From a virus, in the IMG/VR virus record IMGVR_UViG_3300020183_000121, positions 1-49,690 of that record: a stretch of DNA of 49,690 nt. One strand, written 5' to 3'. Below, one piece after another: positions 7,980 through 16,397 of this stretch (within the stretch, counting starts at the first letter, position 1; each line of letters starts with the position of its first letter). Under the pieces are notes generated by a model. The model was not told where the DNA came from. It was given only the letters and a program-made list of their open reading frames with translations, and made no database searches. Both the position numbers and the translations under genes were made by a program.

Positions 7980-10652
7980 TTAGTTGTTAAATAGATTCAT
8001 CAAAGCCGCTTTTCTAAGGCTTTTTAATCTCTTTATTGACGACACAAGGGTATTCCATGTGGGCTTAGGTAATACCAATAAGGATACTCCATTTTTGGTC
8101 ATACTTTTTGCTCCAAGGTCTTTTAAATGTAAAATAGCTGCTTCCCAAGCCACTACAGGTATGTTGTAATACCTCATCTGACCCCACAAATTAGCTAAAT
8201 CTATTGCCACAATGTCTTCCATTGGATTTTTTAATATCACATACCGCTTCTTAGTGCTTTCCCCAGTAAAGGTCTTGAACATGCCGTTTTCGACACCCTC
8301 ATGTATAAAGTTTATTAAGTGTGCGGCTGCTGAAGAGCTATTTATGTAACCTTTTGTGGAAACCATAGCCTTTGCGGCCTCTATTACTCGTGCGGGTTTG
8401 TTTAGAGAATTAGCCAAATACTTTAGGTTATCTAAAAAGCTATGTGGTCCATTATGCTTTACTGTAAGAGAATACTGCATGAGAAAAGGAAATGCATTTT
8501 CACTTTTCAATAAAGCCTTTGTTTCATATGAGAACGGCACATCTGCTCGCACAAATGCCCAATCCTTATCAGCAGCTAGGGCCGACGCCATCATAGGATT
8601 AACGACAACCATGCTGTTTAGGCCTTGTCCCTCCAGCCACTGAGCCAAAAGCTTGGGCTTGGATCTATTGCCATCTATGGCTACAGGTACGTGGTGTATA
8701 GTGGCTAAGGAGTGAGCAGACTCCATATCATCTTTGTTGTTCAAAGTGGTGGCCTTCAGGCCTAAATCCATCCTGATTACGTCAAATATATATTCTGCCA
8801 AGGATCCTTTGCTACCCCCAAACAAGGTATTTGTTCTCGAAGATTCGTTGATGACCGAATGTATAGCAGAAATCATGGAGGCCATTCCTGCCATATATGC
8901 CGCTGTTTCTGGCCCATAATCAAATAAACTGGCTATTGAGTCTATGGCTATGCCGGGATCCATCATTACGGATGCACAGGGCGGCTCCACGTCATCCATT
9001 ACGAATGGAACTCCGACTCTTATCTGGTGCGAATCTATCGACATTCTAGGTATATTGAATCTACCGGTATCAAAGTCATAGCCAACGTAGTTCTGCACAG
9101 CATGCACCTCTGGTGAACTAAGTCTCAATATTATGTCTAAATACTTTTTAGACATTGAATCGAGCAAAAATGGATGCTTTGATATGCCTGCATTGACAGA
9201 AATTAATGCAAGAGCTTTTGCAGGATCGGATTCCAGGAGTTCTTCGTCCATCTGAAAATCCACTTCTTTGCCTTCAAATGTAAATCTCCCAAACAAAGAC
9301 GCCTTTCCATCTTGTTTTGATCTGCATATATTAGTGATTCTCACTGTAGCATTGCATATGAGTTCATCTGGAATTTCCCTGGAACCCTGCATCCACAGTT
9401 TTCCATCTTTTTCAAATACTATTTTTTTATCTATTATTACTAGTTGAGAGGTTGCCACATTCTCAAGAATATCCTCAAGCTCTTCTCGTATCGTATTTGA
9501 GCACGAAGCAAGTATGAGGTTCTTTTGAAATGTCGAAAGCTCCATAGCTTTTACGACATTCCTAGCGTTTACAACCCCCATTGTGATAAGTTCTGTAGTG
9601 AGAAAATCCAAAGGATTGATTAAATTATTTTCAGATATATGTTTATGGATCGTAGGCATTAAATTACCCATCCATAACTTTGATGTTTTCTCAGCAGGCC
9701 TCCAAATATACGGAGTGTCATCTAGCATTATTTTAAAGTTTTTAGACTTTATACAAGTTTTTAAAAATGCGGTATCTGGGGCGTCCGTCCAAACGATTGT
9801 TGGCTTAGGTAAGAACAGTGGATCTAATTGACCTATTGGGGACTTGGCCACCACAGACAATTTATTATAACGCTCTATCGTACATTTTTGGACTATTCTC
9901 GCTGCTTGAAGGGGGTGATCTAAGACATAGACCTCTGCAGAGGGGTCTCTATGACAAGAATTTAAGCCGCAGTATCCTGGATAGTGCCCACTTAAGACGT
10001 TTAAATAATTAAGCTGGTCTTTATTTCCTATAAATCCAAATCCTGAAATAAATCCAGGGTTTAAGTAAAAAGGAGTAACTATTAGCCCTTCTGTAGCTTT
10101 TCCAAATCCATGGATTTTATCTTCCAGCAGCTCCTCTATTTCATGTTTATGGGCATATCCGAACCAATCTGTAAATCCTCGATTATAGGTCTCCTGACTT
10201 ACCCAAAGATTAAGTTCGCTAAGTCTGCCTGTAGCAAATCTATTAGCGGTTGGAAACATGTTGTTTCTGGCGATTTCCCACACCTTCAATACTTTATTGT
10301 AATACCTTTGATAAAATGTAGAATAACTAATTAAATCTTCCATTAACAGATCTTTTATTTTTAGCTCTTCTGCAATTTTATGTACTAATTCTTCTGGATT
10401 TAAGATCTTGTACGCCTGGCCGTACAGGCGAAGGCCTTCACATGAAAGTTTACATTTATCGCAGTACATCCATCCGCCAAATGGAATTAACGCCGAAACG
10501 TACATATTTGCAGTTTTACACTTAATGCATCTAACATAACTGCCAGGTTTGGCAATATCGTCGTAGCCCAAAAGTTTCAGAATTTTTGTATAATGGAAGG
10601 CCGAGTAGAACTTTTCCGAAGGAACACCATCTATGATTCGCTGGATTGACAT
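7980..10652 (-). CDS. Large zinc-ribbon protein, possible degenerate primase/helicase
   Basis: An 890-residue protein. The N-terminus carries a zinc ribbon (CIKC 42-45, CDKC 64-67) like those of DNA primases. Residues about 240-310 (VYVLDHPLQAARIV, then TIVWTDAPD) resemble a TOPRIM-like layout, but the expected Glu and DxD residues are not clearly present. Around 608-620, TLFGGSKGSLAE looks like a weak P-loop with Lys but without the full GxxxxGKT/S. The order zinc ribbon, TOPRIM-like, P-loop-like recalls phage primase-helicases, hence the tentative label; the degenerate motifs mean it may be inactive or something else. It is a single-gene minus unit whose 5' end overlaps the divergent plus gene by 20 nt. 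No good ribosome site is visible. I am sure of the gene, not of the function. Confidence 0.45.
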   Translation of the reverse strand: MSIQRIIDGVPSEKFYSAFHYTKILKLLGYDDIAKPGSYVRCIKCKTANMYVSALIPFGGWMYCDKCKLSCEGLRLYGQAYKILNPEELVHKIAEELKIKDLLMEDLISYSTFYQRYYNKVLKVWEIARNNMFPTANRFATGRLSELNLWVSQETYNRGFTDWFGYAHKHEIEELLEDKIHGFGKATEGLIVTPFYLNPGFISGFGFIGNKDQLNYLNVLSGHYPGYCGLNSCHRDPSAEVYVLDHPLQAARIVQKCTIERYNKLSVVAKSPIGQLDPLFLPKPTIVWTDAPDTAFLKTCIKSKNFKIMLDDTPYIWRPAEKTSKLWMGNLMPTIHKHISENNLINPLDFLTTELITMGVVNARNVVKAMELSTFQKNLILASCSNTIREELEDILENVATSQLVIIDKKIVFEKDGKLWMQGSREIPDELICNATVRITNICRSKQDGKASLFGRFTFEGKEVDFQMDEELLESDPAKALALISVNAGISKHPFLLDSMSKKYLDIILRLSSPEVHAVQNYVGYDFDTGRFNIPRMSIDSHQIRVGVPFVMDDVEPPCASVMMDPGIAIDSIASLFDYGPETAAYMAGMASMISAIHSVINESSRTNTLFGGSKGSLAEYIFDVIRMDLGLKATTLNNKDDMESAHSLATIHHVPVAIDGNRSKPKLLAQWLEGQGLNSMVVVNPMMASALAADKDWAFVRADVPFSYETKALLKSENAFPFLMQYSLTVKHNGPHSFLDNLKYLANSLNKPARVIEAAKAMVSTKGYINSSSAAAHLINFIHEGVENGMFKTFTGESTKKRYVILKNPMEDIVAIDLANLWGQMRYYNIPVVAWEAAILHLKDLGAKSMTKNGVSLLVLPKPTWNTLVSSIKRLKSLRKAALMNLFNN

Positions 10653-11979
10653 AACTGATGACGTCTCTAAAAAGTACTATAATGCGCTCATACAACAAGT
10701 GGCAATGCCTGAATATGTTAAGTCTGCAGGCGTTCTTACTAAAGACGCCGCTGCTATAAAGAGTTCTAAATGCTTTGCGGACACAGTAAACAAGAAATTT
10801 GCCCTCGACAGTAAATCTGATTGCTGGTGTTCTGCTCTTTATTTCTACGGCAACCAGTGTAGCACTTCACCGATAGGGAAACAAGCTGAAGTAAAATTAT
10901 TAAATGCAGCAAGAGTTTGGGGCATCTTAGAAGATGTAGAAACTATCAAATCTGCATTTGAACAACAAATTATTCCAGTATCGTATGCTATGACATTTGA
11001 GCATAAAGGTGCAAAGATAGAAAGATGTCCAGATCACACCAAAGAAGCAGCTACGGCCAGCGCAGAGTGGCTATATGAAAATAGGTATAAGTTTCTTACA
11101 GATGTTCAAAGGAAAACAGCCTCTAAGTTGCAGGCAAGGGCAGACATTTTTAAATTAAACGTAAAAGCTGCTGCCTATATTGACAGAGTTGCTAATTCAA
11201 ATACTTATTCAAATATAAACTGCAAAATAGCTGTTGCTATCACAGACAGATTAAGTAGCATACCTACCGTTAAGTGGTCAGAACTTGAAGATGAGTTATT
11301 AAAAGTAGCCAATGATTTAAGCACCCATCCATTTGAATTGTGTAACGCGGGGGATATAATTTGTAACTGCCTAGAGGCTTTTGATATTAAACACGGCTTA
11401 AATTCAAAGTGGGGTTCGGCTCTGCAGCACCCCATTGATGTATGCTTTAGGGTCAGCCTTACTAAAGCTGCATCAGTAGCTGATGGAATTGTTCATTTAA
11501 CTACTGGCATCCCAGTAGATCTCACCAAGATCAGCGACCATCAACTTGAAAAAGGCCTTAAGATTGCTGGAGACGATTTTTTGTCTTACTGCCAGACAGA
11601 TGGCTTTAACGTAGACCGCAACAAGGCTGCAGAAATTCTGCCCACTATGCCTAAACCAGAAGCCCGCCGCTTTGAAGAAGCTGTTAAGACCTCCGGCTAT
11701 ATACCAGAAACAACCGACGATCTACTGAGTCGTTTATTTAAAGAAGCCAATATGGGCATGATGCCCGCTATGCAACAAATGCTTATGGATGACACTAATC
11801 CAATGCCCGGCGAAGACGATTCTTCTTTTGAGGCTCGCATGAACGAAAAGAAAGAACAAGCTAAACTAGATGCTCTCGATGCTCAGGCTGGACTCGCTGC
11901 GGTTAAGGCTCGACAAGCAAGACAACAGCACGAACAGAACTCTCTTAACTCTCAAATAGGCACAGCCCAAGAAATGTAA
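10633..11979 (+). CDS. Hypothetical protein, possibly virion-associated
   Basis: A 448-residue protein, largely helical and Ala/Lys-rich, ending in a low-complexity region with many Met and Gln and a charged coiled segment (EKKEQAKLDALDAQ, about 398-411). No membrane segment or catalytic motif is recognisable. An AAGGA site about nine bases before ATG 10633 supports this start, although it overlaps the divergent 890-residue gene by 20 nt; ATG 10705 would avoid that but lacks a ribosome site. It carries VKSAG near residue 30, also present near residue 14 of the next protein. It heads a five-gene plus-strand unit ending at the 14531 terminator. I suspect an internal or neck-related virion protein from the company it keeps; there is no direct evidence. 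Confidence 0.7.
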   Translation: MIRWIDITDDVSKKYYNALIQQVAMPEYVKSAGVLTKDAAAIKSSKCFADTVNKKFALDSKSDCWCSALYFYGNQCSTSPIGKQAEVKLLNAARVWGILEDVETIKSAFEQQIIPVSYAMTFEHKGAKIERCPDHTKEAATASAEWLYENRYKFLTDVQRKTASKLQARADIFKLNVKAAAYIDRVANSNTYSNINCKIAVAITDRLSSIPTVKWSELEDELLKVANDLSTHPFELCNAGDIICNCLEAFDIKHGLNSKWGSALQHPIDVCFRVSLTKAASVADGIVHLTTGIPVDLTKISDHQLEKGLKIAGDDFLSYCQTDGFNVDRNKAAEILPTMPKPEARRFEEAVKTSGYIPETTDDLLSRLFKEANMGMMPAMQQMLMDDTNPMPGEDDSSFEARMNEKKEQAKLDALDAQAGLAAVKARQARQQHEQNSLNSQIGTAQEM

Positions 11980-12432
11980 TTATGATTAAAGTAGCAAATA
12001 ATCTTCAACGTATGGTCTCTGTCAAGTCTGCCGGTTTGCAGTGGAGTGGAACGCTCGCAGATCTCGCCAAGATCCTGCCGTATACGAACACCGCCATCGG
12101 CGGCGGTCTGGGGGCCCTGGGGGGTTCTGCCATTGGCGGCTTGATTCAGGCGCTGAGAGGCAAGTCGATTCTAAAAGGCCTCGGCTATGGTGGCCTGGCC
12201 GGACTCGGACTGGGTGGCGGAGTAGGCCTGTACGGGGGTCTTAAAGCTAAAAATCGCCTGCTGGATGATTACATCCCCATACACGGCAATCCAACAATAA
12301 CGATTCCCGGGAACCCTAGATCTCAAGGTGAAGGTTCGACCACAGTCGAGACCGAGTTAGGTCCGTTATATCCTGGGAAAACACCCGGGAACAAATAAAA
12401 AAAAATAAGTTATGATTAAAGTAGCAAATAAT
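11980..12432 (+). repeat. 23-nt direct repeat at two adjacent gene starts
   Basis: Positions 11980-12002 and 12410-12432 are identical and cover the last two bases before ATG plus seven codons encoding MIKVANN. The following codon differs in sequence but again encodes Leu. The sequences diverge completely beyond this point. The identity is confined to the start region, so either a short leader was copied by recombination or it is under strong selection as an N-terminal signal or translation-initiation region. Confidence 0.8.
11982..12398 (+). CDS. Glycine-zipper membrane-active protein
   Basis: A 138-residue protein whose middle (about 37-106) is a glycine-zipper region (IGGGLGALGGSAIGGL, then GLGYGGLAGLGLGGGVGLYG), a pattern able to insert into and oligomerise in membranes, followed by a polar Pro/Thr-rich tail. 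The N-terminus begins MIKVANNL, encoded by the same 23 nt as the start of the next gene. The gene is noticeably richer in G and C than its neighbours. It starts 2 nt after the upstream stop. Such proteins in phages are often packaged and inserted in the host envelope during DNA entry; that is an inference here. A glycine-rich structural linker is an alternative. Confidence 0.7.
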   Translation: MIKVANNLQRMVSVKSAGLQWSGTLADLAKILPYTNTAIGGGLGALGGSAIGGLIQALRGKSILKGLGYGGLAGLGLGGGVGLYGGLKAKNRLLDDYIPIHGNPTITIPGNPRSQGEGSTTVETELGPLYPGKTPGNK

Positions 12433-13224
12433 TTAAGAAAATTAGCTGCCACACACAGTATTCCATCAGAAGAGGAGTATCTTATGTCATTTTGGAACGA
12501 CAGAATGGCAGGTATGACTCCGCATCCGCATGAGAATAGAAACCTGACGGCCGACGACATCAACAAGACGGTTTTGCAGTTCGCAGCAATGAATATCAAC
12601 GATGCTGCACGACAGGCCAAGAGTGTCAGTAGAAAGGGGATGCTAGACGGAAAGAAGCTTAAGGACAAGGATATAGCTTTTGGTCCCGGAACCGCTACTG
12701 CATTAGCTGCGAGTACAATCGCTTACTTACGAGCTTTGGGAATAACGGGAATAAGCCTTGGCCAACACCCATTGGTAACATCTGATTCACGTAAAAATCT
12801 AAGCAGTGCAGCGCTAACCTTACTTGATAGATCTGAAGCAGACAAGCGACTGGATGAGTTATTGGCAGAGAGAAAGAAGGAAATGGGCTTTCTTTCTAGG
12901 ATATTCACCTCGGACAAGAATATAGTTGATAGCCTATCTAAAAACCCAAATATAGCTAAGCAGATTCAAACTCTGATAAAGGAGCACACCTTAGGCGTTG
13001 CAGCGCCAGGTGCCGACTACAAAGCTGTTGCAAAGATGTACAAGCAGCTATCAGATGCCGCCAAAAAGAGATATACTGGCACCTATAAGAATCCAGCTAT
13101 ATCTCATATCCTTGATACAAAGAAGGATCTGAAGAAGCAGATTGAGATGCAATCTAAACTTATCAACGAGGCTTATCCTAACGCCGGCATATTCGCAGAT
13201 AACCTTGCAAAGGCAGAAGAATAA
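12412..13224 (+). CDS. Hypothetical protein with MIKVANNL leader
   Basis: A 270-residue mostly helical, Lys/Ala-rich protein. It begins with the same MIKVANNL leader as the gene before it and then diverges. One moderately hydrophobic stretch (TATALAASTIAYLRALGITG, about 88-107) could be a membrane or membrane-associated helix. Dibasic and Lys/Asp-rich segments follow (KKDLKKQIEMQSKL near 238-251). It is 13 nt downstream of the glycine-zipper gene. It may be an internal head or ejection protein carrying a packaging leader; the sequence alone does not prove this and no family is recognised. Confidence 0.7.
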   Translation: MIKVANNLRKLAATHSIPSEEEYLMSFWNDRMAGMTPHPHENRNLTADDINKTVLQFAAMNINDAARQAKSVSRKGMLDGKKLKDKDIAFGPGTATALAASTIAYLRALGITGISLGQHPLVTSDSRKNLSSAALTLLDRSEADKRLDELLAERKKEMGFLSRIFTSDKNIVDSLSKNPNIAKQIQTLIKEHTLGVAAPGADYKAVAKMYKQLSDAAKKRYTGTYKNPAISHILDTKKDLKKQIEMQSKLINEAYPNAGIFADNLAKAEE

Positions 13225-13235
13225 ACTGAAATCTA

Positions 13236-13937
13236 ATGCCAATTAAAAGCATAACAGCATCTAAAGCGTACGATCAGCTGTGGAAAAGTCGGGATACCGT
13301 CGGCACTGTGCTGCTTACTATGATTCTGGACTCTTACGGTCAGGAGATCTTTGATATGGACCCTCAGGCATTTCGTCAGGAGCTTGAGGAGGGGTTTTCA
13401 GTATCTGATATCCCTGATGTGAACACCGATAAAATATGGGCACTTTGGAACTCTTTGACGACCGACCTAGTTCATACAGATGTGTCCACTTTTATGAACT
13501 GTGCCAATGTTTTAAGTGGAACACCTATGAGCTATGACGTCTTTGACATAGCCGATCCATATGAATGTGCTTGGGCTATTACCGAGCTCACTATGCTGGA
13601 CTCCAACACCCCTGAGCGTCTCAGTCCAGAAGTTCGTAGATATATAGGCGAGATCTGTAAGGAGCTGGGCCTCTATCGTTTGCCTCCATCGCTTTCAAAA
13701 GTAGCGGAAATGGGCCCAAACGATTATGTAGCAAATATGGAATCCTACGCTACAGATACCGTACAACTTCAAATAATGATCCAAAATCAAATTAAATTCA
13801 AAGATGACGTACAGGCATATGTCGATAGGAGGACCAGCAAGATGATGCTGGAGCTTAACAACGTGCCATTGATGAATAAGGACTCTAGGTCATGGAATAA
13901 GTTTGTATCAGGGTTTGCAAAGGGAGTGTCTAAATGA
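13236..13937 (+). CDS. Hypothetical protein
   Basis: A 233-residue soluble, acidic, helical protein with many Asp and Met and no membrane segment. It begins MPIKSITASKAYDQLWKSR. No catalytic motif is recognisable. It starts 11 nt after the previous stop, and its own stop overlaps the next start (ATGA at 13934), so it is coupled to the second glycine-zipper gene. Its position suggests a virion or virion-assembly role together with its neighbours, but I do not recognise the family. Confidence 0.7.
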   Translation: MPIKSITASKAYDQLWKSRDTVGTVLLTMILDSYGQEIFDMDPQAFRQELEEGFSVSDIPDVNTDKIWALWNSLTTDLVHTDVSTFMNCANVLSGTPMSYDVFDIADPYECAWAITELTMLDSNTPERLSPEVRRYIGEICKELGLYRLPPSLSKVAEMGPNDYVANMESYATDTVQLQIMIQNQIKFKDDVQAYVDRRTSKMMLELNNVPLMNKDSRSWNKFVSGFAKGVSK

Positions 13938-14509
13938 ATCTTGATGCATACATTAATTTAAAGAAGGCAGATCTAAGAAGATGGCTTAAAGAAAGCTGTG
14001 CGGACATCTCCGAGAAAAAAGCCGAAATCTCATCTTCAGAATCCATAGTAGATGTTCCTATCAAGTGCACCCCCGGATTTGGTTGCAAAAGATACTTTAC
14101 TAAAGACGAAATTGATGAAATAGACAAAGCTAAAGCCAAGATTTTGCCAATGTTATTTAGCACCCCAGCAGACCCAGTATCTTCAGGCCTATCCAGTCCA
14201 TCGTGGGCAGGCTTGGGCGCAGGAGCCTTGGGAGCTTTATTGGGCGGAGGATTAGGCGGAAGCGTCGGAGCTTTAAGAGGCTCTAATGCTCCACTTGGCG
14301 CAGCTATAGGCGCTCTACTGGGAGGCGGCGCTGGAGCAATGTACGGCTATGGTAAGAAAGTAAGAAAGAATAAGGAAATTGAAAACTTGATGCAAAACCT
14401 GCCGGTTGGAGCAGATCTAGGTGATGTAGAGGTGTTCTCCGACCCAGAGCTTAAACAACAGCTGGCAAGAGATTTTCAAAGAAGGCTAATTCAAAAAGGT
14501 TTACTCTAA
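13934..14509 (+). CDS. Second glycine-zipper protein
   Basis: A 191-residue protein with an N-terminal charged helical part, a segment CTPGFGCKRYFTKDEIDEID (about 47-66), then a long glycine zipper (about 93-140: GLGAGALGALLGGGLGGSVG, later AAIGALLGGGAGAMYGYG) and a basic segment KKVRKNKE. It resembles the 138-residue glycine-zipper protein in layout and in the LRG step between two zipper halves, but uses different, more AT-rich codons, so the two are not a recent copy. Membrane insertion during infection is a reasonable guess. It is the last gene before a strong terminator. Confidence 0.7.
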   Translation: MNLDAYINLKKADLRRWLKESCADISEKKAEISSSESIVDVPIKCTPGFGCKRYFTKDEIDEIDKAKAKILPMLFSTPADPVSSGLSSPSWAGLGAGALGALLGGGLGGSVGALRGSNAPLGAAIGALLGGGAGAMYGYGKKVRKNKEIENLMQNLPVGADLGDVEVFSDPELKQQLARDFQRRLIQKGLL

Positions 14510-14530
14510 AAACTTAATAGACATATTAAA

Positions 14531-14564
14531 ACAAAACCCAGGGCCCATGAACCCTGGGTTTTGT
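14531..14564. terminator. Strong bidirectional terminator
   Basis: A perfect 13-bp stem (ACAAAACCCAGGG, 14531-14543, with its complement 14552-14564) encloses an 8-nt loop; a further A-T pair extends it. The GC-rich centre next to T-rich outer arms works in both directions: TTTTGTT follows the stem on each strand. It separates the converging plus-strand unit ending at 14509 from the long minus-strand structural unit ending at 14618. This is the clearest rho-independent terminator in the window. Confidence 0.9.
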
Positions 14565-14617
14565 TACGTATGGGGCGTTTATTGGGGGGAAGGCGAATCA
14601 TCCGCCTTAGCTTGCCC

Positions 14618-14926
14618 TTAAGAGCCCCTAGTAGTATTTGTTATTTTCTTAGATAGCTTGCTTGCGTCTACTCTTGCACCTAGTTTGTAAAGTGCTCTAG
14701 AGATATCGAAAGCCGCTCTTTCCACAGCTTCCTCGTCTATGTCCCAAAAGCATCCGTGCAGGCATTCATGAAGAAGTACCTCCAAAATCTCCTGACTTTT
14801 TCTAAGCCTAGTTGAAATTCTTATGCTTTTATTTACATAGCTCGGTGGATCTATTTCTCCTCTTATAGAGGGCCCTAAATCCATTTTAACTATTTTCCAA
14901 GTATTGTTGCGCAGCTTTACTTCCAT
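14618..14926 (-). CDS. Small HExxH (zincin-like) protein
   Basis: With the chosen ATG at 14926 this is a 102-residue protein (a longer frame from 14977 would overlap the previous gene by 50 nt). ATG 14926 lies one base after the preceding stop, with a GGA element six to eight bases upstream. The motif LLHECLHGCFWDIDEEAVE contains HExxH (His53, Glu54, His57) followed by acidic residues that could serve as third ligand, the arrangement of SprT-like and related zinc metallopeptidases. It would be a minimal metalloprotease fold, last gene in the structural unit. Substrate is unknown; it may act in maturation, in host-protein degradation, or be a non-enzymatic relative. Confidence 0.6.
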   Translation of the reverse strand: MEVKLRNNTWKIVKMDLGPSIRGEIDPPSYVNKSIRISTRLRKSQEILEVLLHECLHGCFWDIDEEAVERAAFDISRALYKLGARVDASKLSKKITNTTRGS

Positions 14927-14927
14927 G

Positions 14928-15218
14928 CTAAATCCAAAATATAATCGCCATTCTTTTCTGTTCATCCGGCTGCTCAATTGCAGTCGATTTATATAAATCG
15001 TATACCAAATCCTTCTTATACACGAGATATCTATTATTTATGATTGAAAACTTAGCAGGAAGTTCTTTTTCGTTTTGCAGATTTTCCATAATATCTGCAA
15101 TTGTTGCAATTTCGAATCCTGCTAACTTTAAGGCTTCACATATGGGTATTAGTTTATCTGCGAACTCGCTTTTCCGTACAAATATCTTTTGTTCAGCGTT
15201 GGTTAAAGTGGTACTCAT
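14928..15218 (-). CDS. Hypothetical protein
   Basis: A 96-residue soluble protein beginning MSTTLTNAEQKIFVRKSEF, with a helical pattern and an acidic ELPAKF segment in the middle. Its ATG overlaps the stop of the gene before it (ATGA at 15215). It ends just before the HExxH gene, with which it is probably co-translated. No family is recognised. Confidence 0.65.
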   Translation of the reverse strand: MSTTLTNAEQKIFVRKSEFADKLIPICEALKLAGFEIATIADIMENLQNEKELPAKFSIINNRYLVYKKDLVYDLYKSTAIEQPDEQKRMAIIFWI

Positions 15219-15490
15219 ACTTTAACTGTCTTCTTTTGATTCCACTGATTTGGAAGCATTAGCCAATATCCTTTATAAGGATATAAATCATTATTGCTGA
15301 GATTACGTGACTCCATAGCTACAAACTTATTCATTCCATATTCTTTCAGACCTGCTTCTTTTACGTAATTAAATACCATCCTTTGAGCCTCTGGCGAGGT
15401 GAGAGCCAATGGAGCAACCCCCTCTATATATACTCTGAGACCCTCGTCTTGAATCTGTTCATGTTTATTTATTGGTGAGATTCGAATCAT
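15215..15490 (-). CDS. Hypothetical protein
   Basis: A 91-residue protein beginning MIRISPINKHEQIQDEG. An AAGGAGG ribosome site nine bases upstream, the best in the neighbourhood, fixes the ATG at 15490, even though this start lies inside the 3' end of the glycosyltransferase-like gene (26-nt overlap). No motif is recognised. The strong ribosome site suggests it is well translated. Confidence 0.7.
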   Translation of the reverse strand: MIRISPINKHEQIQDEGLRVYIEGVAPLALTSPEAQRMVFNYVKEAGLKEYGMNKFVAMESRNLSNNDLYPYKGYWLMLPNQWNQKKTVKV

Positions 15491-16397
15491 TTAAGTTTGC
15501 CTCCTTTATCATGTCATCTATATTAACTTTAACTTTAGTAAACTTTGCTACGGCAGAGTGTACGTCTGGAGCCAGATATTTCAACTTACTGTCAAGTTTT
15601 GCTTGTAATTCATTAATTTTTCCTTGGGCTTGTGCTACTTGTTTCAAGGAGTGCAAGTGCGTTACCTTAATCCCTGGAACGGTTTTTCCGGATAATACCT
15701 GATGCTCTTTTAGAAGTGGCACTACTCTTTTTCTATGTTTGCTCTGAAGTATGTAAGAACTTAGCGCTTGTTCTATATAGGAAATTCCATTTTCTATTGC
15801 GTATACTATCTCATCTGACTTGTTATAAAATCTATCATTAGTTTCCATTAAATCTAAAAGTTCTTGACCACAGGATTTAATGGTTTTTATGTCGTGCCCT
15901 CCAAATATCGCCATATTTAATGGAGATTTATTCTCAGGGTATAGTTTATCGTAAAGTGGAACCTTTACACCTGAGGCAATGAAATTTTCAAGGATCTGTT
16001 CATATCTAGGCCAAACGTGGGCCTCTGAGTAAAAGTTAAATATATCGTTATCTAAAAATTCTTTTGGAAGCGGATCCCACAAAAATAAATCGATATCGTA
16101 GTGAACAAATGGGCAATCTATTGTTGCGTAGGTGTGCAGCTTACTGTGAATCCAGAAACATTCGTGCGAACCAAACTCATAACCAACTGAAACGACCTTT
16201 GAGTAAGGCAAACTACATGCTTTAGCAAGTTCAGCTCCAATATCGTCTGTAATCAGGACAAAGTCATCATGATGTTTGCGTATACTGACTGCCGAAAGCG
16301 CCATCATGGTTATAATTGGCTTTACCACTGACGCCCCGCCAATAGATTCTAATAGCGGTCTTAACTTATCAAACTTATATGAATGAATTGCTCTCAT
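15465..16397 (-). CDS. GT-A-like glycosyltransferase
   Basis: A 310-residue protein with features of the nucleotide-sugar (GT-A) fold: DDFVLITDD near residue 44-52, a DxD-type metal motif in FVHYDIDLFLWDPL (Asp101, Asp103), and LNMAIFGGHD, like the N-x-(G/A)-IFGG segment seen after the acceptor-side loop in such enzymes. The C-terminal ~60 residues are Lys-rich and helical. It would transfer a sugar to a virion or host component. Its ATG overlaps the stop of the cysteine-rich protein gene (ATGA at 16394), which makes that protein or the tail array an attractive substrate. Fold assignment is fair; donor and acceptor are unknown. Confidence 0.65.
   Translation of the reverse strand: MRAIHSYKFDKLRPLLESIGGASVVKPIITMMALSAVSIRKHHDDFVLITDDIGAELAKACSLPYSKVVSVGYEFGSHECFWIHSKLHTYATIDCPFVHYDIDLFLWDPLPKEFLDNDIFNFYSEAHVWPRYEQILENFIASGVKVPLYDKLYPENKSPLNMAIFGGHDIKTIKSCGQELLDLMETNDRFYNKSDEIVYAIENGISYIEQALSSYILQSKHRKRVVPLLKEHQVLSGKTVPGIKVTHLHSLKQVAQAQGKINELQAKLDSKLKYLAPDVHSAVAKFTKVKVNIDDMIKEANLNDSNLTNK

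Noticed and set aside
14584-14608. Short hairpin AAGGCG/CGCCTT as a second terminator
   Set aside because: Only 6 bp and without a U-tract on either side; the strong hairpin at 14531 is sufficient.
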